A stretch of 14,084 nucleotides of DNA from Kalaharituber pfeilii (Eukaryota; Ascomycota; Pezizomycetes; Pezizales; Pezizaceae): the NCBI GenBank assembly GCA_015179045.1, contig WHUZ01000298.1, positions 1 through 14,084 of the forward strand, read 5' to 3'. Position 1 is the stretch's first letter. Each line of letters opens with the position of its first letter. Below are positions 1 through 7,970 of the stretch, piece by piece. The translations under genes were made by a program, and so were the position numbers. Under the pieces are notes generated by a model. It saw nothing but the letters and a program-made list of their open reading frames with translations. It was not told the DNA's origin and searched no databases.

Positions 1-399
1 TTCCTACTGAAACTAGGTACTTAAGTATTTTCTTAATACTATTATAGTATATGTTCATGATAGAAACTATAAAGTATTCTTCTTCACCTTCTATCTTCAG
101 TACTTTAGGCTAGTCTGTGAGAGGATTGAGAATGAAGGTCTTGAATGGTTTAAGTAAAGAGATATGGAAGATAGAGTATATCTTCAAGTTGTAAGGAAGT
201 TTAAGCTTGAAGGCCCATTTATCTACTACCTTTTTGATAGTAAAGGGTCTGATCAACTTGGTATTAAGTTTTTTAGAGGTCTCTTAGTTGAAATATTTTT
301 AGTGTTTAGTATAACCTTGTTCTCTTTCTTGAAGTTAGACTATTTAATATAATATTGATTATACTACTTGGCTACTTATTTAATTGACTTATTGAGTTT

Positions 400-1130
400 C
401 TTTTATATTTATTCCTATTCTCTAGTAAGTTCTCCTGAAGTAATATCAAGTGATTCTTCCTAGTTGATAATATTGACTAGAAGATAGAAGCTATAGTTTG
501 TGAAAAATAATAAGCTCTTAGTAGAACTATATTATATATTGTTGTATATGAATTTAGTGAGAGGTAGTAGTTAGTTCTAGTTGTCTTAGTAATATATAAG
601 GTAATTATGGAAGTATTCTTTAAGAGTTTGGTTAACTTATTCAGTTTGGCTATTGGTCTCCAAATATACTATAGTACTCATGTTTAAGTTAATCTTGAGT
701 TTCTTTATAAGCTCCTGCTAGAAGTTGGAAGTAAACTTTAGGTCTCAGTCTAATATAATAGATTTTAGCAAGCCATAGAGTTACTATATTTCTTAAAAAA
801 AGATAGTAGTCAATTGTTAAGCAGATTATTCAACTAAAGATATGAAATGAGATATCTTTATAAATCTGTGAACTACTACCTATATCTGCATGAAGTTATC
901 TAAAGAGAGAAGTTCAGTAATAAAGTTTATACTCAAGGAAGATTATAGTTAGTATAAAATCTTATAAGAGTATAGTAGGTTGTATTTCTTATATTTTTTG
1001 AGTCTTATTTCTTTGGTATTCCAAGCATATATCAATATATTCTATAATATCATAGTATGTATTTAGCTAACAGAAGTTTCTGCTAATAAGTTCTATTATT
1101 TTTCCAATTCTAAGATATCTAGTAAGAGAG
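400..1130 (-). pseudogene. Integrase remnant of the older element
   Basis: Minus-strand traces in order: ELISRNFC (about 1094) and EYQRNK (about 1010) from the HHCC domain, with a Cys already lost; NFITELL where the first catalytic Asp block should be (about 940-910), with Asn in place of Asp; FTSNF after the second Asp block (about 770-720); NSQTE followed by a stop and NQTL (about 660-620) for the Glu block; and FFTNYSFYLL (about 510-470). Asp-to-Asn changes and stops fit G-to-A mutation. Confidence 0.8.
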
Positions 1131-1464
1131 TAATTGTATTTTACTTATAAGATTTTCTATCTAAGAGCTATTAGTATTATAAATCAGTTCTTGTGTAGTA
1201 CTAGATCTTCATAGATACTAAATTATTTATTAACATCTTTATTCTTTTGTTGAATATGTTCTCTTAACTGAAAGTACTACTTGTTTTTCTTCCCTTCTTT
1301 AATTAGTTTCATCCTTTATTCATTAGCTAGTATTACTACTTTAAAGGTATTGAGTCTTCTTATTATTAAAAATCTCTTCCTTTTCTTAGATTCCTTCTTT
1401 CTAAAAACTTAATATTTTGCTAGTCTCACTGTCTACTCTCCTTTTTAAGAGTATAGTCACTATA

Positions 1465-1871
1465 TTAGAATGAGATATCTGCTTTTATATTGGCCTTTTC
1501 TTTGCAGTAGATGATTTTGTAGTTGAATAGTATAAGCTTTTCTACCTATCATGCTTAATAGCAAGGTAGTTTTTTAATTATATTAAAGATCTAAAGATTA
1601 TCATAATTAGTATAGACTATGATATAATACTTGATATCTTCATAATACTCTCTTTAGGTATCTATTATATACTTAACTACTACTAATATTTCTTTATTAA
1701 AGATATTGTAGTTAATTTCGGCCAGTATAAACTTTTAAAAAATAGAAGGCAACTAGATATAGTTTACTATTTTCTTGCTTCTAGCTCAAAATTCCTCTAA
1801 GTGTAAAGTTACTTGCATCTGTCTCAAGTATTATTTCTCTATTAGGATGGTAGTGGGTGAGAATTAGAGTA
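1465..1871 (-). pseudogene. RNase H remnant of the older element (downstream part)
   Basis: On the minus strand the sequence across the insertion site reads as LKEAF, then ILETDASN (about 1836-1805), the RNase H strand with its catalytic Asp. EINYNIFNKEILVVVKY lies at about 1725-1670 and KEKANIKADILS near 1505-1470, the usual end of the domain. Stops and G-to-A/C-to-T-type changes break it. Confidence 0.8.
1867..1871. repeat. Target-site duplication, left copy (GAGTA)
   Basis: GAGTA lies just outside the left LTR and recurs at 11883-11887 just outside the right LTR. Five bases is the usual duplication for Ty3/Gypsy integrases. With one copy removed, the flanks read through as RNase H sequence of the older element on the minus strand, which confirms the junction. 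Confidence 0.85.
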
Positions 1872-1927
1872 ATATTTAAGGTTTCTCAATATGCTAACCC
1901 GGAGGTATTCCTCAACAGGTTGCAGAG

Positions 1928-2194
1928 ATGGTGTTTGGTTATTCCCTAGAGCTGTTAAATCTTCTAAAGCTCTGGTACTGGTAGTTCTGGGGTTTCTTTG
2001 CTCTTCCTTTATCTTTGGATGCTGTTGGTTTAATTGTTTTCTTGTCTTTGTTTGGTACTGTTGCTTTGATTATTGTTGTTTGTTTATCTTACTCTTATTG
2101 GAAGTTTCTAAGGGAGAGGGAGAGGGTTAGGAGGGAGTTTATTTTGACTGATTTACCACCTCCTTATATTCTGACTGTTGAAGAAGTTGCTTAG
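1928..2194 (+). pseudogene. Broken copy of the transmembrane/PPPY exon in the left LTR
   Basis: This matches 10699-10968 but is three bases shorter. Single-base deletions fall in the codons just after the ATG, about 40 bp on, and about 60 bp on. The three together restore the frame, so the transmembrane segment and the PPPY end still read in the original frame, but the first third is scrambled. The branch point TGCTAAC (1892-1898) and the acceptor are kept, but there is no upstream coding exon on this side. Confidence 0.6.
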
Positions 2195-2283
2195 TCCTTG
2201 AGTTATTGTCTAAGAGTCCCTAGACAGATAGAGGCAATAGCTTTGGGACTAGAACAAGTTCTCAGTACAGGAATAAAGGATGG

Positions 2284-2616
2284 TTATTTGTGGTTGGTAT
2301 AGGGTTGTTTCTTCTGGCTTAGGTATTGAATGAATTCTAGTTTTGCTCTTCTATCCCTTGAGTAGTTTTCAAGGAGTTGTCCTTCTGACTGGAAGTCTCT
2401 AAACTTAAAGAGAACTTGCAGTAGTCTTCTTTGACAATATGGTAGTGATCCCAATGGTTTTATTGAATATATGCCTGTTAGAGTATTTAAACTGCAAACT
2501 ATGGAGAATAAAGAAGGGCTATATTCTGGGGTACAGTTACTGTAGAATCTATACTTATTCACTGGTGAGGTGGGAGGAGAGATAAGTCTGATTGCTTTGA
2601 ATTGTGTCCTATCCAT
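2284..2616 (-). CDS. LTR-encoded 110-aa ORF, function unknown (3' LTR copy)
   Basis: This is the second copy of the ORF at 11056-11388, identical in length and differing at one residue (Asn for Ser near residue 87). In this LTR the minus-strand AATAAA at 2459-2464 falls inside the ORF, so full-length expression would be less likely than from the 5' LTR. Confidence 0.35.
   Translation of the reverse strand: MDRTQFKAIRLISPPTSPVNKYRFYSNCTPEYSPSLFSIVCSLNTLTGIYSIKPLGSLPYCQRRLLQVLFKFRDFQSEGQLLENYSRDRRAKLEFIQYLSQKKQPYTNHK
2459..2464 (-). terminator. AATAAA polyadenylation signal for the gag-pol transcript
   Basis: Minus-strand AATAAA in the 3' LTR lies about 265 bp downstream, in element sense, of the TATA-like box. 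The genomic RNA could end near here, which would make R roughly the 200-250 bases between the start site and this point. The matching copy in the 5' LTR (11231-11236) would have to be ignored, as in other LTR elements. Confidence 0.4.
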
Positions 2617-2728
2617 ACTAAAACTATCTAAACTTTAGACAGCTTCAGAGAAGTCAGAGTGAAGGTACTTCCTTTGTGCTCTGGCTCAAGAACTCTGAAG
2701 AACTATCTCTGCGGGCAAAGCGAGCGCC

Positions 2729-2735
2729 TTAAATA
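2729..2735 (-). promoter_or_regulatory. TATA-like box, left LTR
   Basis: This is the same TATTTAA with the same five flanking CpGs (about 2711-2742) as in the right LTR. In this LTR it would drive transcription out into the older element on the left. Confidence 0.55.
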
Positions 2736-2785
2736 CGCTCCGCCAAGCTTTCTTTTCTATTACATGAGTGTTGGTGTGGGTCTTT

Positions 2786-2900
2786 TGACTCACTACATGA
2801 TTTTTCCTTGAGTCACCGTTTGACTCACTCTTTGACTCATTCCTTGAGTCACTTCCTTGACTCATTCCTTGACTCATTCCTTGAGTCACTAGTTGACTCA
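2786..2900. promoter_or_regulatory. Array of nine TGASTCA (Gcn4/AP-1-type) sites, left LTR
   Basis: Nine perfect TGACTCA or TGAGTCA heptamers start at 2786, 2809, 2821, 2833, 2845, 2858, 2870, 2882 and 2894. From 2809 on they are spaced 12-13 bp. TGASTCA is the core site of fungal bZIP activators such as Gcn4/CpcA and AP-1 relatives. The array lies just upstream, in element sense, of the TATA-like box at 2729-2735, as an upstream activating region would. Confidence 0.8.
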
Positions 2901-3116
2901 TTTGTTAGTTACATTTCTTTTGATAGCATCTTTAAAGAAAACTATCGTACATGATTATTAATCCTCCTTTTTCTTGTTGATGAGTAATACCTGACTTATA
3001 CATGACTTATTAGTAATACATGACTTATATGTTGTTCAGGGTAACTGTTAGCTCAGGACTTAGGAATTTGGAAAACAACCTTTATGGTTAGTTATCTGAA
3101 TTGCTAGGTCATGACA

Positions 3117-3126
3117 CTTCCCTCTT
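3117..3126 (-). promoter_or_regulatory. Polypurine tract for plus-strand DNA priming
   Basis: On the minus strand the sequence AAGAGGGAAG sits directly against the LTR start TGTCATGACC. A purine run touching the 3' LTR is the standard plus-strand primer of LTR elements, and it fixes the direction of the element as right to left. Confidence 0.88.
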
Positions 3127-3352
3127 AGAAATATCCTATATCTTTTCCACTATTTTCTCCTACCCAGTCTATGAATTCTTCCCACAGGTCCTCATTTTCC
3201 ATCTGGAGTTTGGTTCCATATTCTTCATATAGTTTCCAGTATGTCAGTGAAGTTCCATCAGAAAATTCTAGGCTTCTTCCTTTGAGCTCTAGATTAGTTA
3301 TTTTCTGTTTTAGTTCTTCATACTGGTTAACATGAGGGGTTTGGGTAGACAT
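3125..3352 (-). CDS. Small ORF after pol, 75 aa, function unknown
   Basis: An ATG at 3352 opens a 75-codon frame that overlaps the last 14 codons of pol and ends inside the polypurine tract. The product is acidic and Glu/Lys-rich at first (a short possible coiled coil at residues 12-28), then Tyr/Trp-rich (YWKLYEEYG, EDLWEEFIDWVG). It may be a separate accessory protein. Equally, the last pol residues before the 3310 stop may result from yet another frameshift, and this would then be the true pol C terminus. Confidence 0.45.
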   Translation of the reverse strand: MSTQTPHVNQYEELKQKITNLELKGRSLEFSDGTSLTYWKLYEEYGTKLQMENEDLWEEFIDWVGENSGKDIGYF

Positions 3353-4130
3353 GAATTTCCTTCTTTTGCCTTGCTGTGATTTTCTTCAATTATTCTTGTA
3401 ATTGCAGCAGTGCTTTTTCCTGTATATTTTTTCATTTGTTCTTTTACCTTTTCATATGTCTTCATCCTAGACCTTCCTCTTGTTGTAGCTGGGTTTCTTG
3501 CTCTCCATCTGTATGTCCTTTCCATATTTCCTTTTTCCCAAAAGTCCTTTTTCAGTCCAAAGTCAATATCTTCTTCCATTACCCAGCTATCTGTTCCTTC
3601 TGGATCTTCTTCCAAGTCCCATCCCTTCCATTTTACCAAATATTGGGGTTCTCCTGTTATGGGCTTCAACCTGAATTCCAACAATCTTTCTACTTCCCAT
3701 CTGTCTTTCCTTACTGGTCCAGGTCTTTCTGCTGTAAATCCTTTGAATTGTTCTGGGTCTCTGTGGATATAGGGTTTGATGAGGGAGGAGTGGAACCAAG
3801 GGTGGATTGTGTATGTTGCTGGTAACTTCAGTTTGACATTATCCAGGTTAGCATCATATTGGAGGATTTTGAATGGTCCTTCCCATAGAGTAAAAGGAGT
3901 TTTTACCTTCTCAGACAAGTTTTCATTTGATAGCCATACCCAGTTTCCAGGTTCAACAGAAGGGCTCAGGCCTTTTCTTTTGACTGGCTCTGGTATTAGC
4001 TTTTTGCTTAATCTTTCTCTAACTTGTGAGAGGTACTTACTTCTTTTCTCTTCCTGGGGAGTGTTTTGCCTGATGCCTTTTCTTCTGGACTTGGTTCTGA
4101 TGCTATTGCTGCTAGGTTGAAGGGTCTGAG
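3310..4130 (-). CDS. pol: Integrase C-terminal GPY/F domain and chromodomain
   Basis: After the frame change near 4130, a basic stretch (about 4128-3960) leads to the GPY/F module: GNWVWLS, then at 3918 onward FTLWEGPFKIL (residues 9-19) and HPWFHSSLIKPY (39-50). The chromodomain spans about residues 75-121, with YLVKWKGW at 93-100 and DSWVMEEDI at 110-118, where EEDPEGTD is longer than usual. In chromoviruses this domain directs integration to heterochromatin marked by histone H3 methylation. The insertion into an old dead element in AT-rich DNA fits that preference. The frame ends at 3310 with a basic tail. Confidence 0.93.
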
Positions 4131-4948
4131 TGCTGGAAGGCTATTGCTATTGGGCTGTTTCCTCTTGTGCTGTTCACTGCACTGTTCATTGCTCTTATTA
4201 CTTCTTTTAAGAGTGTTGCCCAATTTCCTCTTCTTCTTAATAGCATTCTTCTCATTCCAGCATCCAGCTCTTGATGTGCCCTTTCCACTTGTCCCACTGT
4301 TTGGTGATGGTATGCTGTTGATTGTCTGAGTTCCACACCTTGTTGAAGTAAGAATTTCTTTATTTCTTCAGATCCCAAGTTAGTACCCCTATCAGTAAAC
4401 ATAATCAATGGTTTTTGGTATTCTTTGAAATATGTTTTGAGATGTTTGATGATTAGGGAACTTGGGACTGATTCAGGGCAAGGATAGGCTTGATAGTATC
4501 CTGAGAAACAATCAATGATACTAAGAACTTGTGAAAACTTGCCTGATCCCTTTTTTGCTATCCCAAATGTTTTTGACATGCTGTGTATATCCACCTGAAT
4601 TGCCCAGAAGGGCATAGGAAACTCCTCCACATTCAAAGGGTGGGGAGGAGGGTCCAACCTACCTACAGCCTTTGTCCTCTGACAAATGCTGCAGGATTTC
4701 ACAAACTTCTCCACCTCAGTACCTAATGACTTAATTTCCCAAAATTCCTCAATTAGCTTTTGTGTTGCTTTTATACCTCTGTGGTTTAGGTATTCATGAG
4801 CATAATTGATTAGGAAATGTATGAATTTCTTACCAGTCATCATTAGGTTCCTGGGTATGCAAACCCTCCAGACAGCTTGTCCTCCATCCCACCTCAACAA
4901 CCATCCACTCTTAACAGTCCATTCCTCTCCTGCATCTTTGGGGTACAT
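4112..4948 (-). CDS. pol: Integrase: HHCC zinc domain and DDE catalytic core
   Basis: The integrase inserts element cDNA into the chromosome. The zinc domain has His 51, His 56, Cys 86 and Cys 89 (HEYLNH and CSIC). The catalytic core has Asp 120 (IQVDIHS), Asp 186 (FTDRGTN) and Glu 222 (GQVERAH), with exactly 35 residues between the second Asp and the Glu, as in retroviral and Gypsy integrases. All catalytic residues are intact. The frame ends at 4112 after a one-base shift near 4130; the C-terminal domain continues in another frame through about 4128-3919. Confidence 0.94.
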   Translation of the reverse strand: MYPKDAGEEWTVKSGWLLRWDGGQAVWRVCIPRNLMMTGKKFIHFLINYAHEYLNHRGIKATQKLIEEFWEIKSLGTEVEKFVKSCSICQRTKAVGRLDPPPHPLNVEEFPMPFWAIQVDIHSMSKTFGIAKKGSGKFSQVLSIIDCFSGYYQAYPCPESVPSSLIIKHLKTYFKEYQKPLIMFTDRGTNLGSEEIKKFLLQQGVELRQSTAYHHQTVGQVERAHQELDAGMRRMLLRRRGNWATLLKEVIRAMNSAVNSTRGNSPIAIAFQHSDPST

Positions 4949-5127
4949 GTAGGGTAGGAGTAGGCTGGGTCCTGTAAGATTTCCTTGATGTACTCACCTT
5001 TCCATCCCTTATCCTCTAGGATGGTCTTGAGTTCCTCATCAAGGAGGATCATATTGGTTGTTGGGGTGCCCTCAGTCCTGAATCCCCACAGGAGGTCAAG
5101 TGTGGGGTCAGGATTTTGTCTTGCCAT
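4894..5127 (-). CDS. pol: Integrase N-terminal extension
   Basis: The 77-codon segment begins inside the charged helix (QMARQNPDP) and continues into DEELKTILEDKGWKGEYIK and a Tyr-rich end. It occupies the place of the variable N-terminal extension that precedes the HHCC domain in Ty3/Gypsy integrases. Near 4930-4950 a one-base shift breaks the frame, and the sequence resumes at 4948 with EEWTVKSGWLLRWDGG, the typical beta-strand before the zinc domain. Confidence 0.7.
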   Translation of the reverse strand: MARQNPDPTLDLLWGFRTEGTPTTNMILLDEELKTILEDKGWKGEYIKEILQDPAYSYPTCTPKMQERNGLLRVDGC

Positions 5128-5139
5128 CTGGGCCAGTTT

Positions 5140-5993
5140 GAGATAGTGGCCATTCTCAAACTGTTGGATCTCTGACAGAATATTCTTCCTGAGAATATTC
5201 TGCTTTGCCTGGTTGCTCAGGCTTGGTTGGTTCCAAACTGAGGCTTATATCCAGTTGCTTGCTTGTCAGATAGATGAATTGGGCATTCATCATAGGTGCA
5301 ATGTGCCCAACTCATCTTCTTGTGGGCAAGAGAGTCCCAGGGCTGAGGGTTTGGAGTGGAGGGGGCAAACTTTACCTGTTTCTTTTGAGTCCTGGAGGAC
5401 TCTTCTTCTTCTCAACTTTGTGCCCATTCACTGGGCTTCTTCTTGCTCCTTTCTCTGTCCCTGAGATCTTCTTTGAAGGTGAAGTGCCTGGTGCACCTTC
5501 AAAGCCCCTCATGGCTCTGGGTGCCTTGGTGGTGGAGGAGGGAGAGGGATTCTTCCATTGGAGCTTGACTCTTAGTCAAACCCAATGAGGCCAGGGCAGG
5601 AACTGGTCTGTCCTGGGAGGAGGAGGAGGAGGAGCTACCACCTGGAGTGGCAGCATTGGAGGAGAGAGGAGGAGAAGGAGGGAGAGGAGTAGCTGCAACT
5701 GCAGCCCAGGTCTTCTTGGAGGGAGAGGAGGAGGTGAGGAAGGCAGACATTCTTGTGGTAGTTGAAGGTGTTGGAGGTGTTGTTGTTGTTGGAGTTTGGA
5801 GGGGGAAAGGCAATGGCTTTATAGGTTTTGGAGTGGTAGTTGTGGTGGCTGCTGAGGAAATGGTTTGTAGGTATCTGGGAATTTCCTCTGTCCTGAGGGC
5901 AGGCCAGTCCTTATTTATCCTTGAGAGGATGTCTGCTCCTCTATTTTTATTTCCTGGCCAGTGCCTTATTTCACAGTCATATTCTTGCAACAC
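5140..5993 (-). CDS. pol: RNase H end followed by a long low-complexity linker before integrase
   Basis: Residues 1-25 of the 5993-5499 frame end RNase H (EYDCEIRHW, then GADILSR). Then comes about 120 residues rich in Thr, Pro, Ser and Ala, with a poly-Ser run at about 5620-5640. After a frame change near 5500 a basic Ser/Pro-rich stretch runs to about 5374. After another, a compact block begins at about 5315 with MSWAHCTYDECPIHLSDKQ. It looks like a conserved small domain of fungal Gypsy polyproteins that I know only from memory. A further frame change near 5217 leads to a charged helix (about 5210-5140) running into the integrase. Such a long linker between RNase H and integrase is unusual. 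Confidence 0.6.
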
Positions 5994-6645
5994 CTCTTTC
6001 CATCTTTGAATTCTTGGCCTTAGGTCTAGTTTCCTTAGAAATGCAACTAGTGGGCTGTGATCTGTGTAAGATTATCACATGTGTGCCAATCAGTTCATTT
6101 CTGAATACTCTTAGTGCATTTACTATTGCCAACAGTTCTTTTTCATATGTTGAGTAATTGAATTCTGCCTTGCCAAATTTACCAGACCAGAACCCTGCTG
6201 GTGTGGCTGTTTCAGGATTTTCTCCTTGTCCTATCCATGCTCCCATGCCTGTTGTACTAGCATCTGTGACTAAAATTATTTGTTGGCCTGATTTATAATT
6301 TAGTGGTCTGATTCTCTGACTCTTTTTGATGCATTCTTTGATTAAATTTATGGCATGATCATGCATGGGTGTCCAGTTCCATTCTTGTGTTTCTCCAGCC
6401 AGGGTTGTTAGTGGTGCCATTGCTAGTGCTAGTCCTGGTGTAAATTTTGTTAGGTAATTTGCTAATCCTATGAAGCTTTGTAATTGCTTTCTATTTTTAG
6501 GCCTTGGAAAACCAGCTACCTTATCTATTTTCATTTGGTCTGCTATGACTCCATCTTTTGTTATTAAATGGCCTAGGCAATGTATGACTTCAGGTAATAT
6601 TTCACATTTTGATATTTTAAAGGCTAGCTTGTTTTTTCCTTGCAA
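5977..6645 (-). CDS. pol: RT thumb/connection and RNase H domain of pol
   Basis: This continues the RT after a one-base frame change. The first residues KLAFKISKCEIL match the RT tail. KNRKQLQSFIGLANYL at about 50-65 is the usual connection motif of Ty3/Gypsy elements. RNase H starts at about 122 with ILVTDAS (Asp 128) and has YEKELLAIV (Glu 170). A one-base insertion near 6065-6075 throws the frame just before the DHS/PLV block. That block can be read in the next frame, which runs on to GADILSRI in the 5993-5499 segment. RNase H degrades the RNA strand during cDNA synthesis. Confidence 0.9.
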   Translation of the reverse strand: MQGKNKLAFKISKCEILPEVIHCLGHLITKDGVIADQMKIDKVAGFPRPKNRKQLQSFIGLANYLTKFTPGLALAMAPLTTLAGETQEWNWTPMHDHAINLIKECIKKSQRIRPLNYKSGQQIILVTDASTTGMGAWIGQGENPETATPAGFWSGKFGKAEFNYSTYEKELLAIVNALRVFRNELIGTHVIILHRSQPTSCISKETRPKAKNSKMERGVARI

Positions 6646-7459
6646 TTTCAGCTACCTTGCTCATATCTTCCCAGTGGTCTTGGATTGTATTACTGTAAAT
6701 GAACATGTCATCCAGGTATATTCTTAGACACTTGTATAGTAGTTCAAAGAATACATGGTTCATAAATCTGACCATACTTGCAGGTGCATTCTTATCTCCT
6801 TGTTGCATGACTAATATTTCATATACTGGCTCTCCTGGTACTTGAAATGCTGTATTCTTGACATCATCCTTGTGTATCCTTAGGTTGTGATATCCATCAT
6901 GCAGGTCTATTTTTGAAATATATGGAAACTCTCCTATATCTCTTATTATGTCAAATATGTCAGGCATTTTTGTTTGGTCTCCTTTTGTATGATCATTTCT
7001 TCCTCTTAGGTCAAATAGGAATCTTGCCTTTTTTGGATTATCATGTTTTGCTTGGCAGAATATTGGTGTTATGTTTGTTGTTTGCTTTGATAATCTCATT
7101 CTTTTTGTTTTCAATTCTGTTCTTACTTTTTCTCTCCATTGTTCTTTGAATGCTTGTGCCATAGGTATTAGTTGTGATTTCCATGTTACTCCTTCTGGCA
7201 CAATTATTCTATGGTCTAGTCCTGGCCTTGATGGTGGGAGTTCTGTTGGTCCTTCAGGTGTGAATACTGTTGGATATTTTTTGAATAATTTTTTTCTAAA
7301 TTTTTCTCTTATGTCTGGTTCCACAACAGTTATTGCACAGCAGCTAGGGATTTGATCTCCATTTTGGAATAGTTCATCATCATCATAATTGTCCCACTCT
7401 GAGTCTGTTTCAAAATCAGACCATGACTCATTATCTTCTGTTAGATATGGGTGACTCAT
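6617..7459 (-). CDS. pol: Reverse transcriptase domain of pol
   Basis: The segment begins with an acidic linker (residues 8-37) after the protease, then RT blocks. RFLFDLRGRND is at 146-156, ISKIDLHDGYH at 181-191 with catalytic Asp 185, MQQGDKNAPAS at 218-228 in place of the common LPFGLxNAPAT, and RIYLDDMFIYS at 247-256 with the catalytic YLDD pair at 250-251. All three catalytic aspartates are present. An extra A in a poly-A run near 6630 shifts the frame, and the thumb and connection continue in the 6645-5977 frame. The MQQGD variant of the fourth block is, from memory, common in one group of fungal Gypsy elements. Confidence 0.93.
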   Translation of the reverse strand: MSHPYLTEDNESWSDFETDSEWDNYDDDELFQNGDQIPSCCAITVVEPDIREKFRKKLFKKYPTVFTPEGPTELPPSRPGLDHRIIVPEGVTWKSQLIPMAQAFKEQWREKVRTELKTKRMRLSKQTTNITPIFCQAKHDNPKKARFLFDLRGRNDHTKGDQTKMPDIFDIIRDIGEFPYISKIDLHDGYHNLRIHKDDVKNTAFQVPGEPVYEILVMQQGDKNAPASMVRFMNHVFFELLYKCLRIYLDDMFIYSNTIQDHWEDMSKVAEIARKKQASL

Positions 7460-7526
7460 TACTGCTGATCTTTTTGTCCTAGGCCCCTTGCCCTAGTTCT
7501 GTGTTTCACAGGTCCTATCCAGGGGT

Positions 7527-7970
7527 CTAATTGTTGAGCTGGCCTTCCTGAGTCAACCATTCTGGTAGCCTGATTGTTGCTTTATTTTCAGCTGCATATA
7601 TTACTGCTCCTAGTTCAGCTAGTAGTTTTTTGCCTATTATGCATTGCCACCTTATTGATGCTATATCACACCTTATGGATTTAGGGATTTTGTAATCTCC
7701 TATCTCCATTGTGACATCAGCATACCCTACTATTGCAGCTCTTGATCCTGTTGAGGCTAGTTGCATTACCTCTGGCTTTGCATACATTGTACAGGGTATA
7801 CTGTAGATCTCAATAAATTCTTTGCTGATCAGTGTTGTGCCTGTTGTTTCTAAATCTACTAGGGTCTGTGCAGGGAATCCATTGATTTTAGTGCTGATTT
7901 CCAAGTGGTCTGAGTTTTTTGGAACTATTGTTGAGGCAGTGACTGCTTGTGAGGTTTTCTTTTTCTTTTT
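7527..7970 (-). CDS. Retropepsin-like aspartic protease domain with damaged active site
   Basis: This domain follows gag in the -1 frame. Counting from the TTG at 7904, residues 9-30 resemble the retropepsin entry: hydrophobic strand, LVD, then TTG and an Ile-Ser. The expected D-S/T-G catalytic triplet reads D-L-E here, at about residues 17-19, so the Asp remains but the Gly and Ser/Thr are gone. The C-terminal part contains IIGKKLLAELGA, resembling the second conserved block (ILG..LL...GA). Proteolytic activity is doubtful for this copy. The frame ends at 7527; a frame change there leads toward the reverse transcriptase. Confidence 0.7.
   Translation of the reverse strand, partial: KKKKKTSQAVTASTIVPKNSDHLEISTKINGFPAQTLVDLETTGTTLISKEFIEIYSIPCTMYAKPEVMQLASTGSRAAIVGYADVTMEIGDYKIPKSIRCDIASIRWQCIIGKKLLAELGAVIYAAENKATIRLPEWLTQEGQLNN

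Larger units (their letters stand above)
1..1871 (-). mobile_element. Older RIP-degraded Ty3/Gypsy element, left half (RNase H and integrase)
   Basis: This AT-rich, TA-rich and CA-poor stretch has no usable ORF. Read on the minus strand it still aligns to Gypsy pol: RNase H at about 1871-1470, then integrase zinc domain and core at about 1130-400. Many CAG/CAA/TGG positions have become stops. It is continuous with 11888-14084 once the younger element is removed. Positions 1-400 probably hold the integrase C terminus but show no motif I can name; the 62-codon plus-strand frame there is noise. Confidence 0.85.
1872..3116 (-). repeat. 3' LTR (left copy)
   Basis: This direct repeat matches 10645-11882 over its whole length. 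In element sense it starts with TGTCATGACC at 3116. The outer edge near 1872-1876 is uncertain by a few bases, because the left copy reads ATATTTAAGG where the right reads AATGTTAAGG. In minus-strand order it holds TGASTCA sites, a TATA-like box in a CpG-rich stretch, a 110-codon ORF with an internal AATAAA signal, and an antisense exon copy. The first 100 bases of homology carry several indels relative to the right LTR. Confidence 0.93.

Noticed and set aside
164..352. 62-codon plus-strand ORF in the left flank
   Set aside because: It is in RIP-degraded AT-rich DNA, short, and opposite to the orientation of the old element.
1891..2130. 79-codon plus-strand ORF in the left LTR
   Set aside because: It is an out-of-frame reading of the broken transmembrane exon, and homology to 10699-10968 shows the true frame.
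2786..2900. CRISPR-like regular array
   Set aside because: The repeat unit is only 12 bp with no unique spacers, and the organism is a fungus. A binding-site array explains it.
2686..2901. Minus-strand ORF with Met-Ser-Gln repeats
   Set aside because: It is a translation of the TGASTCA site array upstream of the promoter, and the 3-bp and single-base differences between LTRs show no coding constraint.
2985..3031. Three TGACTTAT repeats near the LTR start
   Set aside because: They are short and imperfect, and I cannot tell them from decayed TGASTCA-like sites, so no function is claimed.
3376..3825. Plus-strand ORFs opposite the chromodomain
   Set aside because: The composition is that of the complement of a Lys/Glu-rich protein, and the minus strand has clear GPY/F and chromodomain motifs.
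5274..6009. Plus-strand Gly/Val/Glu-rich ORFs
   Set aside because: They are mirror images of the Thr/Pro/Ser-rich linker on the minus strand and have no independent motifs.
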